This document shows positions 7,357 through 16,146 of a DNA stretch of 64,000 bases, piece after piece. Location of the stretch: positions 8,422,001 through 8,486,000 of the forward strand of contig NZ_JAUSYQ010000002.1 in the NCBI RefSeq assembly GCF_030816965.1. The letters are read 5' to 3'. Source of the stretch: Streptomyces canus. Lineage in GTDB: Bacteria; Actinomycetota; Actinomycetes; Streptomycetales; Streptomycetaceae. The notes beneath the pieces are model-generated. The model had not been told where the DNA came from. It was given only the letters and a program-made list of their open reading frames with translations, and ran no database searches. The position numbers and the translations under genes were made by a program. How positions within the stretch are numbered: the first letter of the stretch is position 1; each line of letters begins with the position of its first letter.

Positions 7357-8715
7357 TCAGGCCGTCACCTTCTCCGGGCGGGGTGCCTCCCGGGGGGTGC
7401 GGGAGCCGAGGTCCTCCGTGGGGACCTTGTGGGTCTCGCGGGCCGTCAGGGCGGCGATCAGCGGGGGGACGCACAGGGCCGCGGTGAACAGGGCCACCGA
7501 GGACCAGTCGGTGCCGTCGGGGCCCGCGATCTGTGCCGCGAAGGTGACCGCGAAACCGGCCACCGCGAAACCGATCTGCGTGCCGATCGCCATGCCCGAC
7601 AGCCGGACCCTGGTGGAGAACATCTCGCCGTAGAAGGACGGCCAGACCCCGTTCGCGGCGCTGTAGACGACGCCGAAGGTGACGATGCCGAGCAGCAGTG
7701 TCAGCGGGTAGTTGCCCGTGGAGATCGCCCAGAGGTAGAGGAACATCGTCACCGCGCTGCCCGCCGCGCCGATCAGGAAGACCGGACGCCGGCCGATGCG
7801 GTCCGACAGCGTGGCCCACAGGGGGATCGCGGCGAGCGCGACGAGGTTGGCCAGTGCGCCCACCCACAGCATCGAGGAACGGCTCATCCCGACCGCGTCG
7901 CTCGTCGCGTACGCCAGCGCCCACACCGTGAAGATCGTGGAGACCGAGGCGATCAGCGCGCCCCCGATCACCCGGAGCACATCCGCCCAGTGCTCCCGCA
8001 GCAGGACCACCAGCGGAAGCTTCGGGACGCCCTCGGAGGCGGCCTGCTGCTCGAACGCCGGTGTCTCGTCCAGCTTGCGGCGGATGACGAAGCCGACCAC
8101 GGCGACCGCCACGCTCAGCCAGAACGGCACCCGCCAGCCCCAGGACAGCAACTGGTCCTCGGGCAGCGCGGCGACCGGCAGGAAGACCAGGGTGGCGAGC
8201 AGCTGTCCGCCCTGGGTGCCGCTGAGCGTGAAGCTCGTGAAGAAGCCCCGTCGGTGCGCCGGCGCGTGCTCCAGGCTCATGGAGTTGGCGCTGGCCTGCT
8301 CACCGGCCGCCGAGATGCCCTGGAGGACGCGGCACAGGACCAGCAGGACCGGGGCGAGGGTGCCGACCTGGTGGCGGGTCGGCAGACAGCCGATGAGGAA
8401 CGTCGACAGGCCCATCAGAATCAGCGTGAAGACCATGATCTTCTTACGGCCGACCCGGTCGCCGACATGCCCGAGGAAGAGCGCGCCGACCGGCCGGGCC
8501 GCGTAGGCGACACCGAACGTGGCCAGCGACAGCAGGGTCGCGGTGGCCGGGTCGGACTCGTCGAAGAACACCTTCGGGAAGATCAGGGCTGCGGCACTGC
8601 CGTAGATGAAGAAGTCGTAGTACTCCAGGGCGCTGCCGATCCAGGCGGCGGTCGCCGCCTTTTTCGGTTGCCCGACGGCTTCGGCAGGGTCGCGGGGTGC
8701 GACGGTCGGGGACAC
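7357..8715 (-). CDS. MHS-family MFS transporter, likely shikimate/quinate or other organic acid symporter
   Basis: 452 aa, about 12 hydrophobic segments. It matches the metabolite:H+ symporter group of the major facilitator superfamily: AAWIGSALEYYDFFIYG in the first helix, GALFLGHVGDRVGRKKIMV (the D-R-x-G-R-K loop 2-3 motif), and LQGISAAGEQASA. ShiA, ProP and KgtP are family relatives. GTG start with AAGGAG seven bases upstream. Located next to a TetR regulator and a shikimate-dehydrogenase-like gene, so import of shikimate or quinate is the natural guess. Its promoter region holds an 8-bp inverted repeat (8745-8772). The substrate is inference from context. Confidence 0.85.
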   Translation of the reverse strand: MSPTVAPRDPAEAVGQPKKAATAAWIGSALEYYDFFIYGSAAALIFPKVFFDESDPATATLLSLATFGVAYAARPVGALFLGHVGDRVGRKKIMVFTLILMGLSTFLIGCLPTRHQVGTLAPVLLVLCRVLQGISAAGEQASANSMSLEHAPAHRRGFFTSFTLSGTQGGQLLATLVFLPVAALPEDQLLSWGWRVPFWLSVAVAVVGFVIRRKLDETPAFEQQAASEGVPKLPLVVLLREHWADVLRVIGGALIASVSTIFTVWALAYATSDAVGMSRSSMLWVGALANLVALAAIPLWATLSDRIGRRPVFLIGAAGSAVTMFLYLWAISTGNYPLTLLLGIVTFGVVYSAANGVWPSFYGEMFSTRVRLSGMAIGTQIGFAVAGFAVTFAAQIAGPDGTDWSSVALFTAALCVPPLIAALTARETHKVPTEDLGSRTPREAPRPEKVTA

Positions 8716-8744
8716 GGGTTGCTCCTTCGGGGGGACTCCGGGAG

Positions 8745-8772
8745 CTATCCAGGTAATTAACCCACTGGATAG
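8745..8772. promoter_or_regulatory. Inverted repeat upstream of the MHS transporter, operator candidate
   Basis: CTATCCAG (8745-8752) and its exact complement CTGGATAG (8765-8772) are separated by an A+T-rich 12-base spacer (gtaattaaccca), about 30 bases upstream of the GTG start. The size fits a TetR- or GntR-type site. The sequence differs from the palindrome in front of the dehydrogenase gene. Confidence 0.6.
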
Positions 8773-8840
8773 TTAGTAGCGGTTGCCGAGGATGGTGCGC
8801 CCGCTTATCCCGGGTGTCAAGGGGTCCGGACGTGCCGGGA

Positions 8841-9506
8841 TCAGTCCGCCGCGCGGTCCGCCGTCAGGTAGGCGATCACCATGTCCCCCAACATGGTCCG
8901 GTAGTGCTCCCGTTGCTCGGCGGCGACCAGATCACGCCCGAACAGCGCGCCGAAGGTGTGGCGGTTGGCGACCCGGAAGAAGCAGAACGAACTGATCATC
9001 GCGTGCAGATCGACCGCGTCCACGTCGGCGGTGAACAGGCCCGACTCCTGCCCCGAGGCCAGGATGCGGCGGATCACGTCGAGCGCGGGCGAGCCGATCT
9101 TCCCCAGCTTCGCGGAGGCGGCGATGTGCTCGGCCCCGTGGATGTTCTCGATGCTGACCAGACGGATGAAGTCCGGGTGCTGCTCGTGGTGGTCGAAGGT
9201 CACCTCGGCCAGGCGCCGGATCGCCGCGACCGGGTCCAGGTGCTCGACGTCCAGCTCCTGCTCGGCCTCGCGGATCACGCCGTACGCCCGCTCCAGGACG
9301 GCCGTGAACAGCTGCTCCTTGCCGCCGAAGTAGTAGTAGATCATCCGCTTGGTGGTGCGGGTGCGGGCGGCGATCTCGTCGACGCGGGCGCCGTCGTAGC
9401 CGGCCCGCGCGAACTCCTGGGTCGCCACGTCGAGGATCTCGGCCTGGGTGCGGACGGCGTCGCGGATCCGCCCGTTCGGTCGTGCCGGTTCGTCGACGCT
9501 GGTCAT
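8841..9506 (-). CDS. TetR-family transcriptional regulator
   Basis: 221 aa. The N-terminal DNA-binding domain is clear: ILDVATQEFARAGYDGARVD, then ARTRTTKRMIYYYFGGKEQL (about residues 45-65), which is the recognition-helix region of the family. The remainder is an all-helical ligand and dimer domain; it resembles the C-terminal domain used by regulators of aromatic or alicyclic acid catabolism. AAGGA precedes the ATG. It sits between the transporter and the divergently transcribed dehydrogenase and probably represses one or both; the palindrome at 9592-9615 is the best operator candidate. The ligand is unknown, shikimate, quinate or a related acid being likely. Confidence 0.88.
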   Translation of the reverse strand: MTSVDEPARPNGRIRDAVRTQAEILDVATQEFARAGYDGARVDEIAARTRTTKRMIYYYFGGKEQLFTAVLERAYGVIREAEQELDVEHLDPVAAIRRLAEVTFDHHEQHPDFIRLVSIENIHGAEHIAASAKLGKIGSPALDVIRRILASGQESGLFTADVDAVDLHAMISSFCFFRVANRHTFGALFGRDLVAAEQREHYRTMLGDMVIAYLTADRAAD

Positions 9507-9591
9507 CGGGTTCCTTCGGGAGTGCGGCCGGTGCCGCAGATTCTAGAAGGCGCGGCCGGAGTCTTCCCCGGCGGCAGCCCGGCTGATATAG

Positions 9592-9615
9592 CTAACGTAC
9601 TGGTTCGTACATTAG
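9592..9615. promoter_or_regulatory. Palindromic operator candidate between tetR and the dehydrogenase gene
   Basis: CTAACGTAC (9592-9600) and GTACATTAG (9607-9615) form 9-bp arms with one mismatch around a six-base spacer. It lies 22 bases upstream of the GTG start of the dehydrogenase gene and about 86 bases from the regulator start. Size, symmetry and place match a TetR operator. Confidence 0.65.
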
Positions 9616-9636
9616 GGCTCGCCTCAGGAGGTCCGC

Positions 9637-10512
9637 GTGGCCAAGGACTCGTTTCTCGTCGGACTGATCGGCGCCGGCATCGGCCCCTCGCTGAGCCCGG
9701 CGCTGCACGAGCGGGAGGCGGACCGGCAGGGCCTGCGCTATCTGTACCGGCTCATCGACATCGATGTGCTCGGGGTGCGCCCCGAGGCGGTCGGCGATCT
9801 GGTGCGGGCCGCCCGTGACCTGGGCTTCGACGGCCTGAACATCACCCACCCGTGCAAGCAGCTGGTCATCGGGCACCTGGACGGGCTCGCCCCGCAGGCC
9901 GAGGCGCTCGGCGCGGTCAACACCGTGGTCTTCGAGAACGGCCGGGCGACCGGCCACAACACCGACGTCACCGGTTTCGCGGCGTCCTTCGCGCGCGGGC
10001 TGCCCGACGTGCCGCTCGAACGGGTCGTGCAGCTGGGGGCGGGCGGCGCGGGGGCGGCCGTCGCACACGCCATGCTCACCCTGGGCGCCGGGCGGGTCAC
10101 CGTCGTCGACGCGCTCGCCGACCGGGCCGTGGAGCTCGCGGCGTCGCTGACCCGTCACTTCGGCCAGGGCCGGGCGGCCGCGGCCGCCCCCGACCGACTG
10201 CCGCAGCTGCTCGCCGACGCCGACGGCATCGTGCATGCCACCCCCACCGGCATGGCCGCCCACCCCGGTCTGCCCTTCCCGGCCGACCTGCTCCGCCCCG
10301 AGCTGTGGGTCGCCGAGGTGGTCTACCGCCCGCTGGAGACGGAGCTGCTGCAGACCGCCCGTGCGCTCGGCTGCGCCACTCTGGACGGCGGCGGCATGGC
10401 CGTCTTCCAGGCCGTGGACGCGTTCCGGCTGTTCACCGGGCGGGAGCCGGACGCGGCGCGGATGCTCGGGGACATCGCGGAACTGGCGGGCGTGGTCGGC
10501 GCCCCCAAGTAA
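9637..10512 (+). CDS. Quinate/shikimate dehydrogenase (AroE superfamily, NAD-type)
   Basis: 291 aa from a GTG with AGGAGGT upstream. Key AroE residues are present: GPSLSPALHE (Ser18, Ser20), NITHPCKQ with catalytic Lys74, AVNTV and GHNTD with Asp110. The dinucleotide motif is QLGAGGAGAAVAHAM. After the second strand the sequence reads VTVVDALADRA: an Asp instead of the N-R-T motif of NADP-dependent biosynthetic AroE. This is the pattern of NAD-dependent quinate/shikimate dehydrogenases such as the Corynebacterium glutamicum enzyme. Together with the neighbouring transporter and TetR gene it suggests catabolic use of quinate or shikimate rather than chorismate synthesis. Confidence 0.85.
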   Translation: MAKDSFLVGLIGAGIGPSLSPALHEREADRQGLRYLYRLIDIDVLGVRPEAVGDLVRAARDLGFDGLNITHPCKQLVIGHLDGLAPQAEALGAVNTVVFENGRATGHNTDVTGFAASFARGLPDVPLERVVQLGAGGAGAAVAHAMLTLGAGRVTVVDALADRAVELAASLTRHFGQGRAAAAAPDRLPQLLADADGIVHATPTGMAAHPGLPFPADLLRPELWVAEVVYRPLETELLQTARALGCATLDGGGMAVFQAVDAFRLFTGREPDAARMLGDIAELAGVVGAPK

Positions 10513-10519
10513 CCCGGGA

Positions 10520-11983
10520 TCACTGGCGGTTGATGGTCCGCGTCACACCGGCGAAGACCGTCGTCGCCAGGATCCAGCCCGCGATGACCAGCGCGTACGA
10601 CAGCGACTGGTACCACCCCTGCGGGGCGAAGGCGCCCTCCTGGCCGAAGGAGATCACCGGCAGCAGCAGGTCGAGGGTGTAGAACAGCGCGCTGAAGTGC
10701 GGGGCCTCGTCAGCCTTGAGCGGTGGCGGGTGGTGGAGGCTGTAGGCGACCGTGCCGACGGCGAGCAGGGAGACCAGCCAGACGCAGGCCCGCAGAGGAT
10801 GGAAGCCGTAGCCGACGGTGGCGTCCTGGACGTGCCCCCACAGGCGCCCGTACCAGGCGAGGGTGGCGCGGTGGCGGCGCTGCTTGGCGAGCTGGACCAG
10901 TCGCGCGGCCCGGTCGTCGCCGATACGGCGGTAGGCCGCGGTCAACTGCTCGTAGGCGTGCGGGACATAGCCCTCACGGTCCCGCTCCAGCATCGGCAGG
11001 CGGCGATCGGCGGGCTCCTGGGGGGTGAGCGAGGTGTAGACGAGCTTGTTGAACTGGACCTCGTCCGGCACCACCTCGGGTTCCAGGAACAGGTCGTCGA
11101 TCTGGGCGCGGCGCAGGCTCAGGGTGCCCTGCATGGGCGGCCCCTTGCGCAGCCAGAGTTCCCCGATGGTGGAACTGTTCGCCCTGAGCGCCGCGTCGCC
11201 CGGGTTCGACAGGTGCGCGTACGAGAAGTCGAGCCGGCCCGCGATCCGTGCGCCCCGCAAACCGATCCAGCCGAAGGTGTGCACCCGGCGCAGGTGGACG
11301 TCACCCTCCACGACGAGGGTCTGCGCGTCGAGGACGATGTCGCCGGGGTGACTGAGCCGGGCGTCGATGAGGTTGACGGAACCGGCGACGGTGGCGCCGT
11401 TGAGGCGGACCTCGCCGTGGGCGCGCAGGCCCGGCGCCCACAGGTCGTCGCCGATGGTCATGTGGTTGAGCTGGAGCGCGGGTTCGCCGGCGTCGACCGC
11501 GGTGATCTCGGCGCGGTCCATGAACAGGGCTCCGGCGATCTGCGCCCCGCCGAGCCGCACCGGGCCGTTCACCTTGCAGTCCGTCATCCGCAGTACGGCG
11601 TCCACGTGCATCGTGGCGGCCGTCAGTCCGGGCAGCACGGAGTTGCTGAGGTTCAACTGCCGCAGCCGGCAGCCGTACAGCAGCGGCACGTCGTCGAAGT
11701 GGCAGTGGCTGAGGCGTACGGCGTGGTCGACCGTCCCGTACTGGAGCCCGAGCACACCGGTGATCCGGGCGCCCGCGAGCTTGAGAGCGGGTATCTCCCC
11801 GTCCTCCTGTGGCCCGTTGAGCATCAGCGCCCGCAACACGGTGGCCCGGACCGTGCGTTCGGCACCCCACTCGGCGCCGTCCGCCACGTCTTCGTCCTCG
11901 GCCGTACGGAAGTCCACGGCCTGGCCCTTCGGGAAGGCACGCCATACCCGCAGTTCGGCCGGGGTCAGGTTGTCGATCTCCAT
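10520..11983 (-). CDS. Solenoid-like protein with C-terminal membrane anchor, function unknown
   Basis: 487 aa. I chose the ATG at 11983, preceded by GGAGAG; a GTG at 12007 in the same frame is possible. The first about 330 residues show a loosely periodic pattern of short strands (GARITGVLGLQYGTV, GAQIAGALFMDRAEI, GARIAGRLDFSYAHL) like a right-handed beta-solenoid related to pentapeptide-repeat or bactofilin folds. Next comes a charged helical stretch (YEQLTAAYRRIGDDRAARLVQ, cut here into two helices) and then hydrophobic segments near residues 400-420 and 465-485. Homologues in actinomycetes are often labelled oxidoreductase, but I see no nucleotide-binding motif. It converges on the dehydrogenase gene with seven bases between stops. 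Confidence 0.7.
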   Translation of the reverse strand: MEIDNLTPAELRVWRAFPKGQAVDFRTAEDEDVADGAEWGAERTVRATVLRALMLNGPQEDGEIPALKLAGARITGVLGLQYGTVDHAVRLSHCHFDDVPLLYGCRLRQLNLSNSVLPGLTAATMHVDAVLRMTDCKVNGPVRLGGAQIAGALFMDRAEITAVDAGEPALQLNHMTIGDDLWAPGLRAHGEVRLNGATVAGSVNLIDARLSHPGDIVLDAQTLVVEGDVHLRRVHTFGWIGLRGARIAGRLDFSYAHLSNPGDAALRANSSTIGELWLRKGPPMQGTLSLRRAQIDDLFLEPEVVPDEVQFNKLVYTSLTPQEPADRRLPMLERDREGYVPHAYEQLTAAYRRIGDDRAARLVQLAKQRRHRATLAWYGRLWGHVQDATVGYGFHPLRACVWLVSLLAVGTVAYSLHHPPPLKADEAPHFSALFYTLDLLLPVISFGQEGAFAPQGWYQSLSYALVIAGWILATTVFAGVTRTINRQ

Positions 11984-12039
11984 CAGCCGTGACTCTCCAA
12001 CGCACACGTCACGGTGTCAACAGGCCCTGCGGACGACGG

Positions 12040-12066
12040 CGGCCCGGGAGTCCTGCTCCCGGGCCG
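12040..12066 (-). terminator. Hairpin at the end of the pentose phosphate operon
   Basis: An 11-bp perfect stem (12040-12050 with 12056-12066) with a five-base loop lies 15 bases downstream of the histidine phosphatase stop codon. Confidence 0.75.
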
Positions 12067-12081
12067 TCGACAACTGCCGTA

Positions 12082-12669
12082 CTAAACCCTGGTGTTCCAC
12101 TCCGCGATCACCGGACGGTCGTGTTCCGTCGACAGCCGGCTCACCGTGCCGGTCGCCAGCTGGAACAGCCGGCCCTCCGCCGGGCCGAGCCCGAGCCTGC
12201 GCGCCGTCAGGACCCGCAGGAAGTGGGCGTGGGCCACGAGGACCACGTCGCCGTCGGGGAGGGCGGCGTCCACCCGGGCCAGCACCAGGTCGGCCCGCCG
12301 GCCGACGTCCTCGGGGGACTCGCCGGGGTGCCCCTCCGGGCCGGGCGGGACCCCGTCGGTCCACAGGTACCAGTCGGGGCGGGTGCGGTGGATCTCCACG
12401 GTGGTGACGCCCTCGTAGGCGCCGTAGTCCCACTCGTGGAGGTCGGGGTCGGTCAAGGCCCCGGTGATGCCCGCCAGTTCGGCCGTGCGTATCGCGCGGT
12501 CCAGCGGACTGGTCAGCGCGAGCGAGAAGGTCCGGCCCGAGAGGAGCGGAGCGAGTGACTTGGCCTGTTCCTCGCCGTGCCGGGTGAGGGGCAGGTCGGT
12601 CCAGCTGGTGTGCTGTCCCGACACGCTCCACTCCGTCTCGCCGTGGCGGACCAGGAGAAGATCCCCCAC
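12082..12669 (-). CDS. Histidine phosphatase family protein (phosphoglycerate-mutase-like)
   Basis: 195 aa. The phosphohistidine motif LLLVRHGETEWS is at residues 4-15, with the second His in VLVAHAHFLRVL (about residue 144) and the supporting Arg in TSPLDRAIRTAEL. It is far too short for a classic phosphoglycerate mutase with its insertions, so a phosphatase acting on a sugar phosphate or small phosphorylated molecule is likely. GTG start; ribosome site weak. It is the last gene of the pentose phosphate operon, seven bases after gnd and followed by a hairpin, so a role in dephosphorylating a pathway intermediate is plausible. Confidence 0.85.
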   Translation of the reverse strand: MGDLLLVRHGETEWSVSGQHTSWTDLPLTRHGEEQAKSLAPLLSGRTFSLALTSPLDRAIRTAELAGITGALTDPDLHEWDYGAYEGVTTVEIHRTRPDWYLWTDGVPPGPEGHPGESPEDVGRRADLVLARVDAALPDGDVVLVAHAHFLRVLTARRLGLGPAEGRLFQLATGTVSRLSTEHDRPVIAEWNTRV

Positions 12670-12676
12670 GGCGCGC

Positions 12677-13564
12677 CTACTTCTTCGCTTCGACGGCGTG
12701 GCCGCCGAACTGGTTGCGCAGCGCCGCGACCATCTTCATCTGCGGGGAGTCGTCCTGGCGGGACGCGAACCGTGCAAAGAGGGAGGCGGTGATCGTGGGC
12801 AGCGGCACCGCGTTGTCCACGGCCGCCTCCACGGTCCAGCGGCCCTCGCCCGAGTCCTGCGCGTACCCCTTCAGCCTGTCCAGGTGCTCGTCCTCGTCGA
12901 GGGCGTTGACCGCGAGGTCGAGCAGCCAGGAGCGGATGACGGTTCCGTCCTGCCAGGAACGGAACACCTCCCGGACGCTGTCCACCGACTCGACCTTCTC
13001 CAGCAGCTCCCAGCCCTCGGCGTACGCCTGCATCATGGCGTACTCGATGCCGTTGTGGACCATCTTGGAGAAGTGCCCGGCGCCGACCTTGCCCGCGTGG
13101 ACATAGCCGTACGGCCCCTCGGGCTTGAGCGCCTCGAAGATCGGCTGCAGCCGCTCCACGTGCTCCTTGTCACCGCCGACCATCAGGGCGTAGCCGTTCT
13201 GGAGGCCCCACACGCCGCCGGAGACACCGGCGTCGACGAAGCCGATGCCCTTGGCGCCCAGCTCCTCGGCGTGCTTCTCGTCGTCGCTCCAGCGGGAGTT
13301 GCCGCCGTCGACCACGGTGTCACCGGGGGAGAGGAGCTCGCCGAGCTCGTCCACGACGGACTGGGTGGCGGCGCCGGCGGGAACCATCACCCACACCGTG
13401 CGCGGCGCTTCGAGCTTGTCGACCAGCTCGGACAGGCTCGCCACGTCGGAGACTTCGGGGTTGCGGTCGTAGCCGATGACGGTGTGGCCGGCGCGGCGGA
13501 TGCGCTCGCGCATGTTGCCGCCCATCTTGCCGAGGCCGATGAGACCGAGCTGCATCGCTGTCAT
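12677..13564 (-). CDS. gnd: 6-phosphogluconate dehydrogenase, short (NAD-type) form
   Basis: 295 aa; oxidatively decarboxylates 6-phosphogluconate to ribulose 5-phosphate. N-terminal Rossmann motif LGLIGLGKMGGNMRERI; DGGNSRWSDDEKH; the signature FVDAGVSGGVWGLQNGYALM (about residues 111-130) and catalytic Lys in GAGHFSKMVHNGIEYAMMQ. The short form lacks the long C-terminal helical part of the 470-residue E. coli Gnd; such forms (GntZ/YqeC group) often prefer NAD. One base separates it from the pgi stop. A second start at 13555 in the same frame is possible. Confidence 0.92.
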   Translation of the reverse strand: MTAMQLGLIGLGKMGGNMRERIRRAGHTVIGYDRNPEVSDVASLSELVDKLEAPRTVWVMVPAGAATQSVVDELGELLSPGDTVVDGGNSRWSDDEKHAEELGAKGIGFVDAGVSGGVWGLQNGYALMVGGDKEHVERLQPIFEALKPEGPYGYVHAGKVGAGHFSKMVHNGIEYAMMQAYAEGWELLEKVESVDSVREVFRSWQDGTVIRSWLLDLAVNALDEDEHLDRLKGYAQDSGEGRWTVEAAVDNAVPLPTITASLFARFASRQDDSPQMKMVAALRNQFGGHAVEAKK

Positions 13565-13565
13565 G

Positions 13566-15218
13566 TCAGAGCACTTCCTTCAGTTCACGGTAGGCGGCCA
13601 CGAGGGCGGTGGTGGAGGAATCGAGGCCGGGGACGGCGGCACCCTCGGTCAGGGCGGGTTCGACACGCCGGGCGAGGACCTTGCCGAGCTCGACGCCCCA
13701 CTGGTCGAAGGAGTCGATGTGCCAGATCGCGCCCTGGACGAACACCTTGTGCTCGTAGAGGGCGACCAGCTGGCCGAGGACCGAGGGGGTGAGCTCCTTG
13801 GCCAGGATGGTGGTCGTGGGGTGGTTGCCCCGGAAGGTGCGGTGCGCCACCTGCTCCTCGGCCACACCCTCCGCGCGGACCTCCTCGGCGGTCTTGCCGA
13901 AGGCGAGCGCCTGCCCCTGTGCGAACAAGTTGGCCATCAACAGGTCGTGCTGCGCCTTGAGTTCGTCGCTCAGCTCGCCGATCGGACGGGCGAAGCCGAT
14001 CAGGTCGGCCGGGATGAGCTTGGTGCCCTGGTGGATCAACTGGTAGTAGGCGTGCTGCCCGTTGGTGCCGGGCGTGCCCCACACCACCGGCCCGGTCTGC
14101 CACTCCACGGGGTTGCCGTCACGGTCCACCGACTTGCCGTTGGACTCCATGTCCAGCTGCTGGAGATAGGCGGTGAACTTCGACAGGTAGTGGGAGTACG
14201 GCAGTACCGCGTGCGACTGGGCGTCGTGGAAGTTGCCGTACCAGATGCCCAACAGGCCCAGGATCAGCGGCGCGTTGGCCTCGGCGGGCGCGTTCTGGAA
14301 GTGCTCGTCGACGATCCGGAAGCCGTCGAGCATCTCCCGGAAGCTGTCCGGGCCGATGGCGATCATGAGGGACAGGCCGATCGCCGAGTCGTAGGAGTAG
14401 CGGCCGCCGACCCAGTCCCAGAACTCGAACATGTTGTCCGGGTCGATGCCGAAGTCCGTGACCTTCTCGGCGTTCGTCGACAGGGCGACGAAGTGCTTGG
14501 CGACGGCCTTGTCGTCGCGGAGTCCGGCCGGGCCGTCGAGCAGCCAGGTGCGGGCCGAGGTGGCGTTGGTGATCGTCTCGATCGTGGTGAAGGTCTTGGA
14601 CGCGACGATGAACAGGGTCTCCGCCGGATCCAGGTCCCGCACCGCCTCGTGCAGGTCGGCGCCGTCCACGTTGGACACGAAGCGGAAGGTCAACTCCCGT
14701 GCCGTGTAGGCCCGCAGGGCCTCGTACGCCATCGCGGGACCGAGGTCCGAGCCGCCGATGCCGATGTTGACGACGTTCTTGATCCGCTTGCCGGTGTGGC
14801 CGGTCCACTCGCCGGAGCGGACCCGGTTCGCGAAGTCGCTCATCCGGTCGAGCACGGCGTGCACCTGAGGCACGACGTTCTCCCCGTCCACCTCGACCAC
14901 GGCGTTGGCGGGGGCGCGCAGCGCGGTGTGCAGCACCGCCCGGTCCTCGGTGAGGTTGATCCGCTCACCGCGGAACATGGCGTCCCGCAGCCCGAACACG
15001 TCGGTGGCGGTGGCCAGTTCCTGGAGCAGGGCCAGGGTCTCGTCGGTGATCAGGTGCTTGGAGTAGTCGATGCGCAGATCGCCGACGCGCACGACGTACC
15101 GCTCCGCGCGCCCGGGGTCCGTCGCGAACAGCTCACGCAGATGGGTGACACCCTCGGCGCGGTGGTCCTCCAGCGCGGTCCACTCGGGGCGGCGCGTCAG
15201 CTTGGGAGAGTCAGACAT
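13566..15218 (-). CDS. pgi: Glucose-6-phosphate isomerase
   Basis: 550 aa, full length; interconverts glucose 6-phosphate and fructose 6-phosphate. Family patterns are [46 protein letters not shown], the signature [19 protein letters not shown], and the C-terminal [13 protein letters not shown] with KVFVQGAIW before it. The start overlaps the end of opcA by eight bases. It is a member of the operon, so fructose 6-phosphate from transketolase and transaldolase can be recycled into the oxidative branch. Confidence 0.97.
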   Translation of the reverse strand: MSDSPKLTRRPEWTALEDHRAEGVTHLRELFATDPGRAERYVVRVGDLRIDYSKHLITDETLALLQELATATDVFGLRDAMFRGERINLTEDRAVLHTALRAPANAVVEVDGENVVPQVHAVLDRMSDFANRVRSGEWTGHTGKRIKNVVNIGIGGSDLGPAMAYEALRAYTARELTFRFVSNVDGADLHEAVRDLDPAETLFIVASKTFTTIETITNATSARTWLLDGPAGLRDDKAVAKHFVALSTNAEKVTDFGIDPDNMFEFWDWVGGRYSYDSAIGLSLMIAIGPDSFREMLDGFRIVDEHFQNAPAEANAPLILGLLGIWYGNFHDAQSHAVLPYSHYLSKFTAYLQQLDMESNGKSVDRDGNPVEWQTGPVVWGTPGTNGQHAYYQLIHQGTKLIPADLIGFARPIGELSDELKAQHDLLMANLFAQGQALAFGKTAEEVRAEGVAEEQVAHRTFRGNHPTTTILAKELTPSVLGQLVALYEHKVFVQGAIWHIDSFDQWGVELGKVLARRVEPALTEGAAVPGLDSSTTALVAAYRELKEVL

Positions 15219-16146
15219 GAGAGGGGGTCTCCTTGGTGGCCTCGCCCCGGAGAGCGACGGCGTACATCTCGTCCGCGTCGAGGCGCCGCAGCTCCTCGGC
15301 GATGAGTTCGGAGGTGGTGCGGACCTTGAGCGCGAGGGTGCGGGAGGGCTGGCCCGGCAGGGACAGCGTGGCCAGCGGGCCCTCGGGGCGGTCGATGACG
15401 ACCTCGCCGTTCGCGGTGCCCAGGCGGACGGCCGTGACGACCGGACCGGCGGTGACCACGCGGTCGATCCTCACCTTCAGCCGCGCCTCCAGCCAGCGCG
15501 CGAGCAGCTCGGCGGCCGGGTTGTCGGCCTCGGCCTCCACGGCCCCGGAGATGATCTCGGTGCGGGCCTGGTCCAGGGCCGCCGCGAGCATCGACCGCCA
15601 GGGGGTCAGCCGGGTCCAGGCGAGGTCGGTGTCGCCGGGCGCGTAGGAGCGGACCCGGGCCGCGAGGACGTCGAGGGGGTTCTCGACGGCGTACAGGTCG
15701 GTGATCCGGCGCTGGGCCAGCGCGCCCAGCGGGTCCTTCGCCGGGTTCTCCGGCGCGTCCACCGGCCACCACACGACGACCGGGGCGTCCGGCAGCAGCA
15801 GCGGCAGCACGACGGAGTCGGCGTGGTCGGAGACCTCGCCGTAGGTTCGCAGGACGACCGTCTCGCCGGTGCCGGCGTCGGCGCCCACCCGGACCTCGGC
15901 GTCGAGGTGCGAGTTGGTGCGGTCGCGCGGCGTGCGGGCGTGCCGCTTGATGACGACCAGGGTGCGCGAGGGGTGCTCGTGCGAGGCCTCCTCGGCGGCC
16001 TTGATCGCGTCGTAGGCGTTTTCCTCGTCCGTGACGATCACCATCGTCAGGACCATGCCCACAGCCGGTGTGCCGATGGCGCGGCGACCCTGCACCAGCG
16101 CCTTGTTGATCTTGCTTGCCGTGGTGTCGGTCAGGTCGATCTTCAT
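15211..16146 (-). CDS. opcA: Glucose-6-phosphate dehydrogenase assembly protein
   Basis: 311 aa. OpcA binds and activates glucose-6-phosphate dehydrogenase (first described in cyanobacteria and found next to zwf across actinobacteria). It starts [19 protein letters not shown] and shows the conserved segments [47 protein letters not shown] and [10 protein letters not shown]. The ATG overlaps the stop of zwf (ATGA), implying coupled translation of the two partners. No catalytic motif, as expected for an accessory protein. Confidence 0.95.
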   Translation of the reverse strand: MKIDLTDTTASKINKALVQGRRAIGTPAVGMVLTMVIVTDEENAYDAIKAAEEASHEHPSRTLVVIKRHARTPRDRTNSHLDAEVRVGADAGTGETVVLRTYGEVSDHADSVVLPLLLPDAPVVVWWPVDAPENPAKDPLGALAQRRITDLYAVENPLDVLAARVRSYAPGDTDLAWTRLTPWRSMLAAALDQARTEIISGAVEAEADNPAAELLARWLEARLKVRIDRVVTAGPVVTAVRLGTANGEVVIDRPEGPLATLSLPGQPSRTLALKVRTTSELIAEELRRLDADEMYAVALRGEATKETPSHV

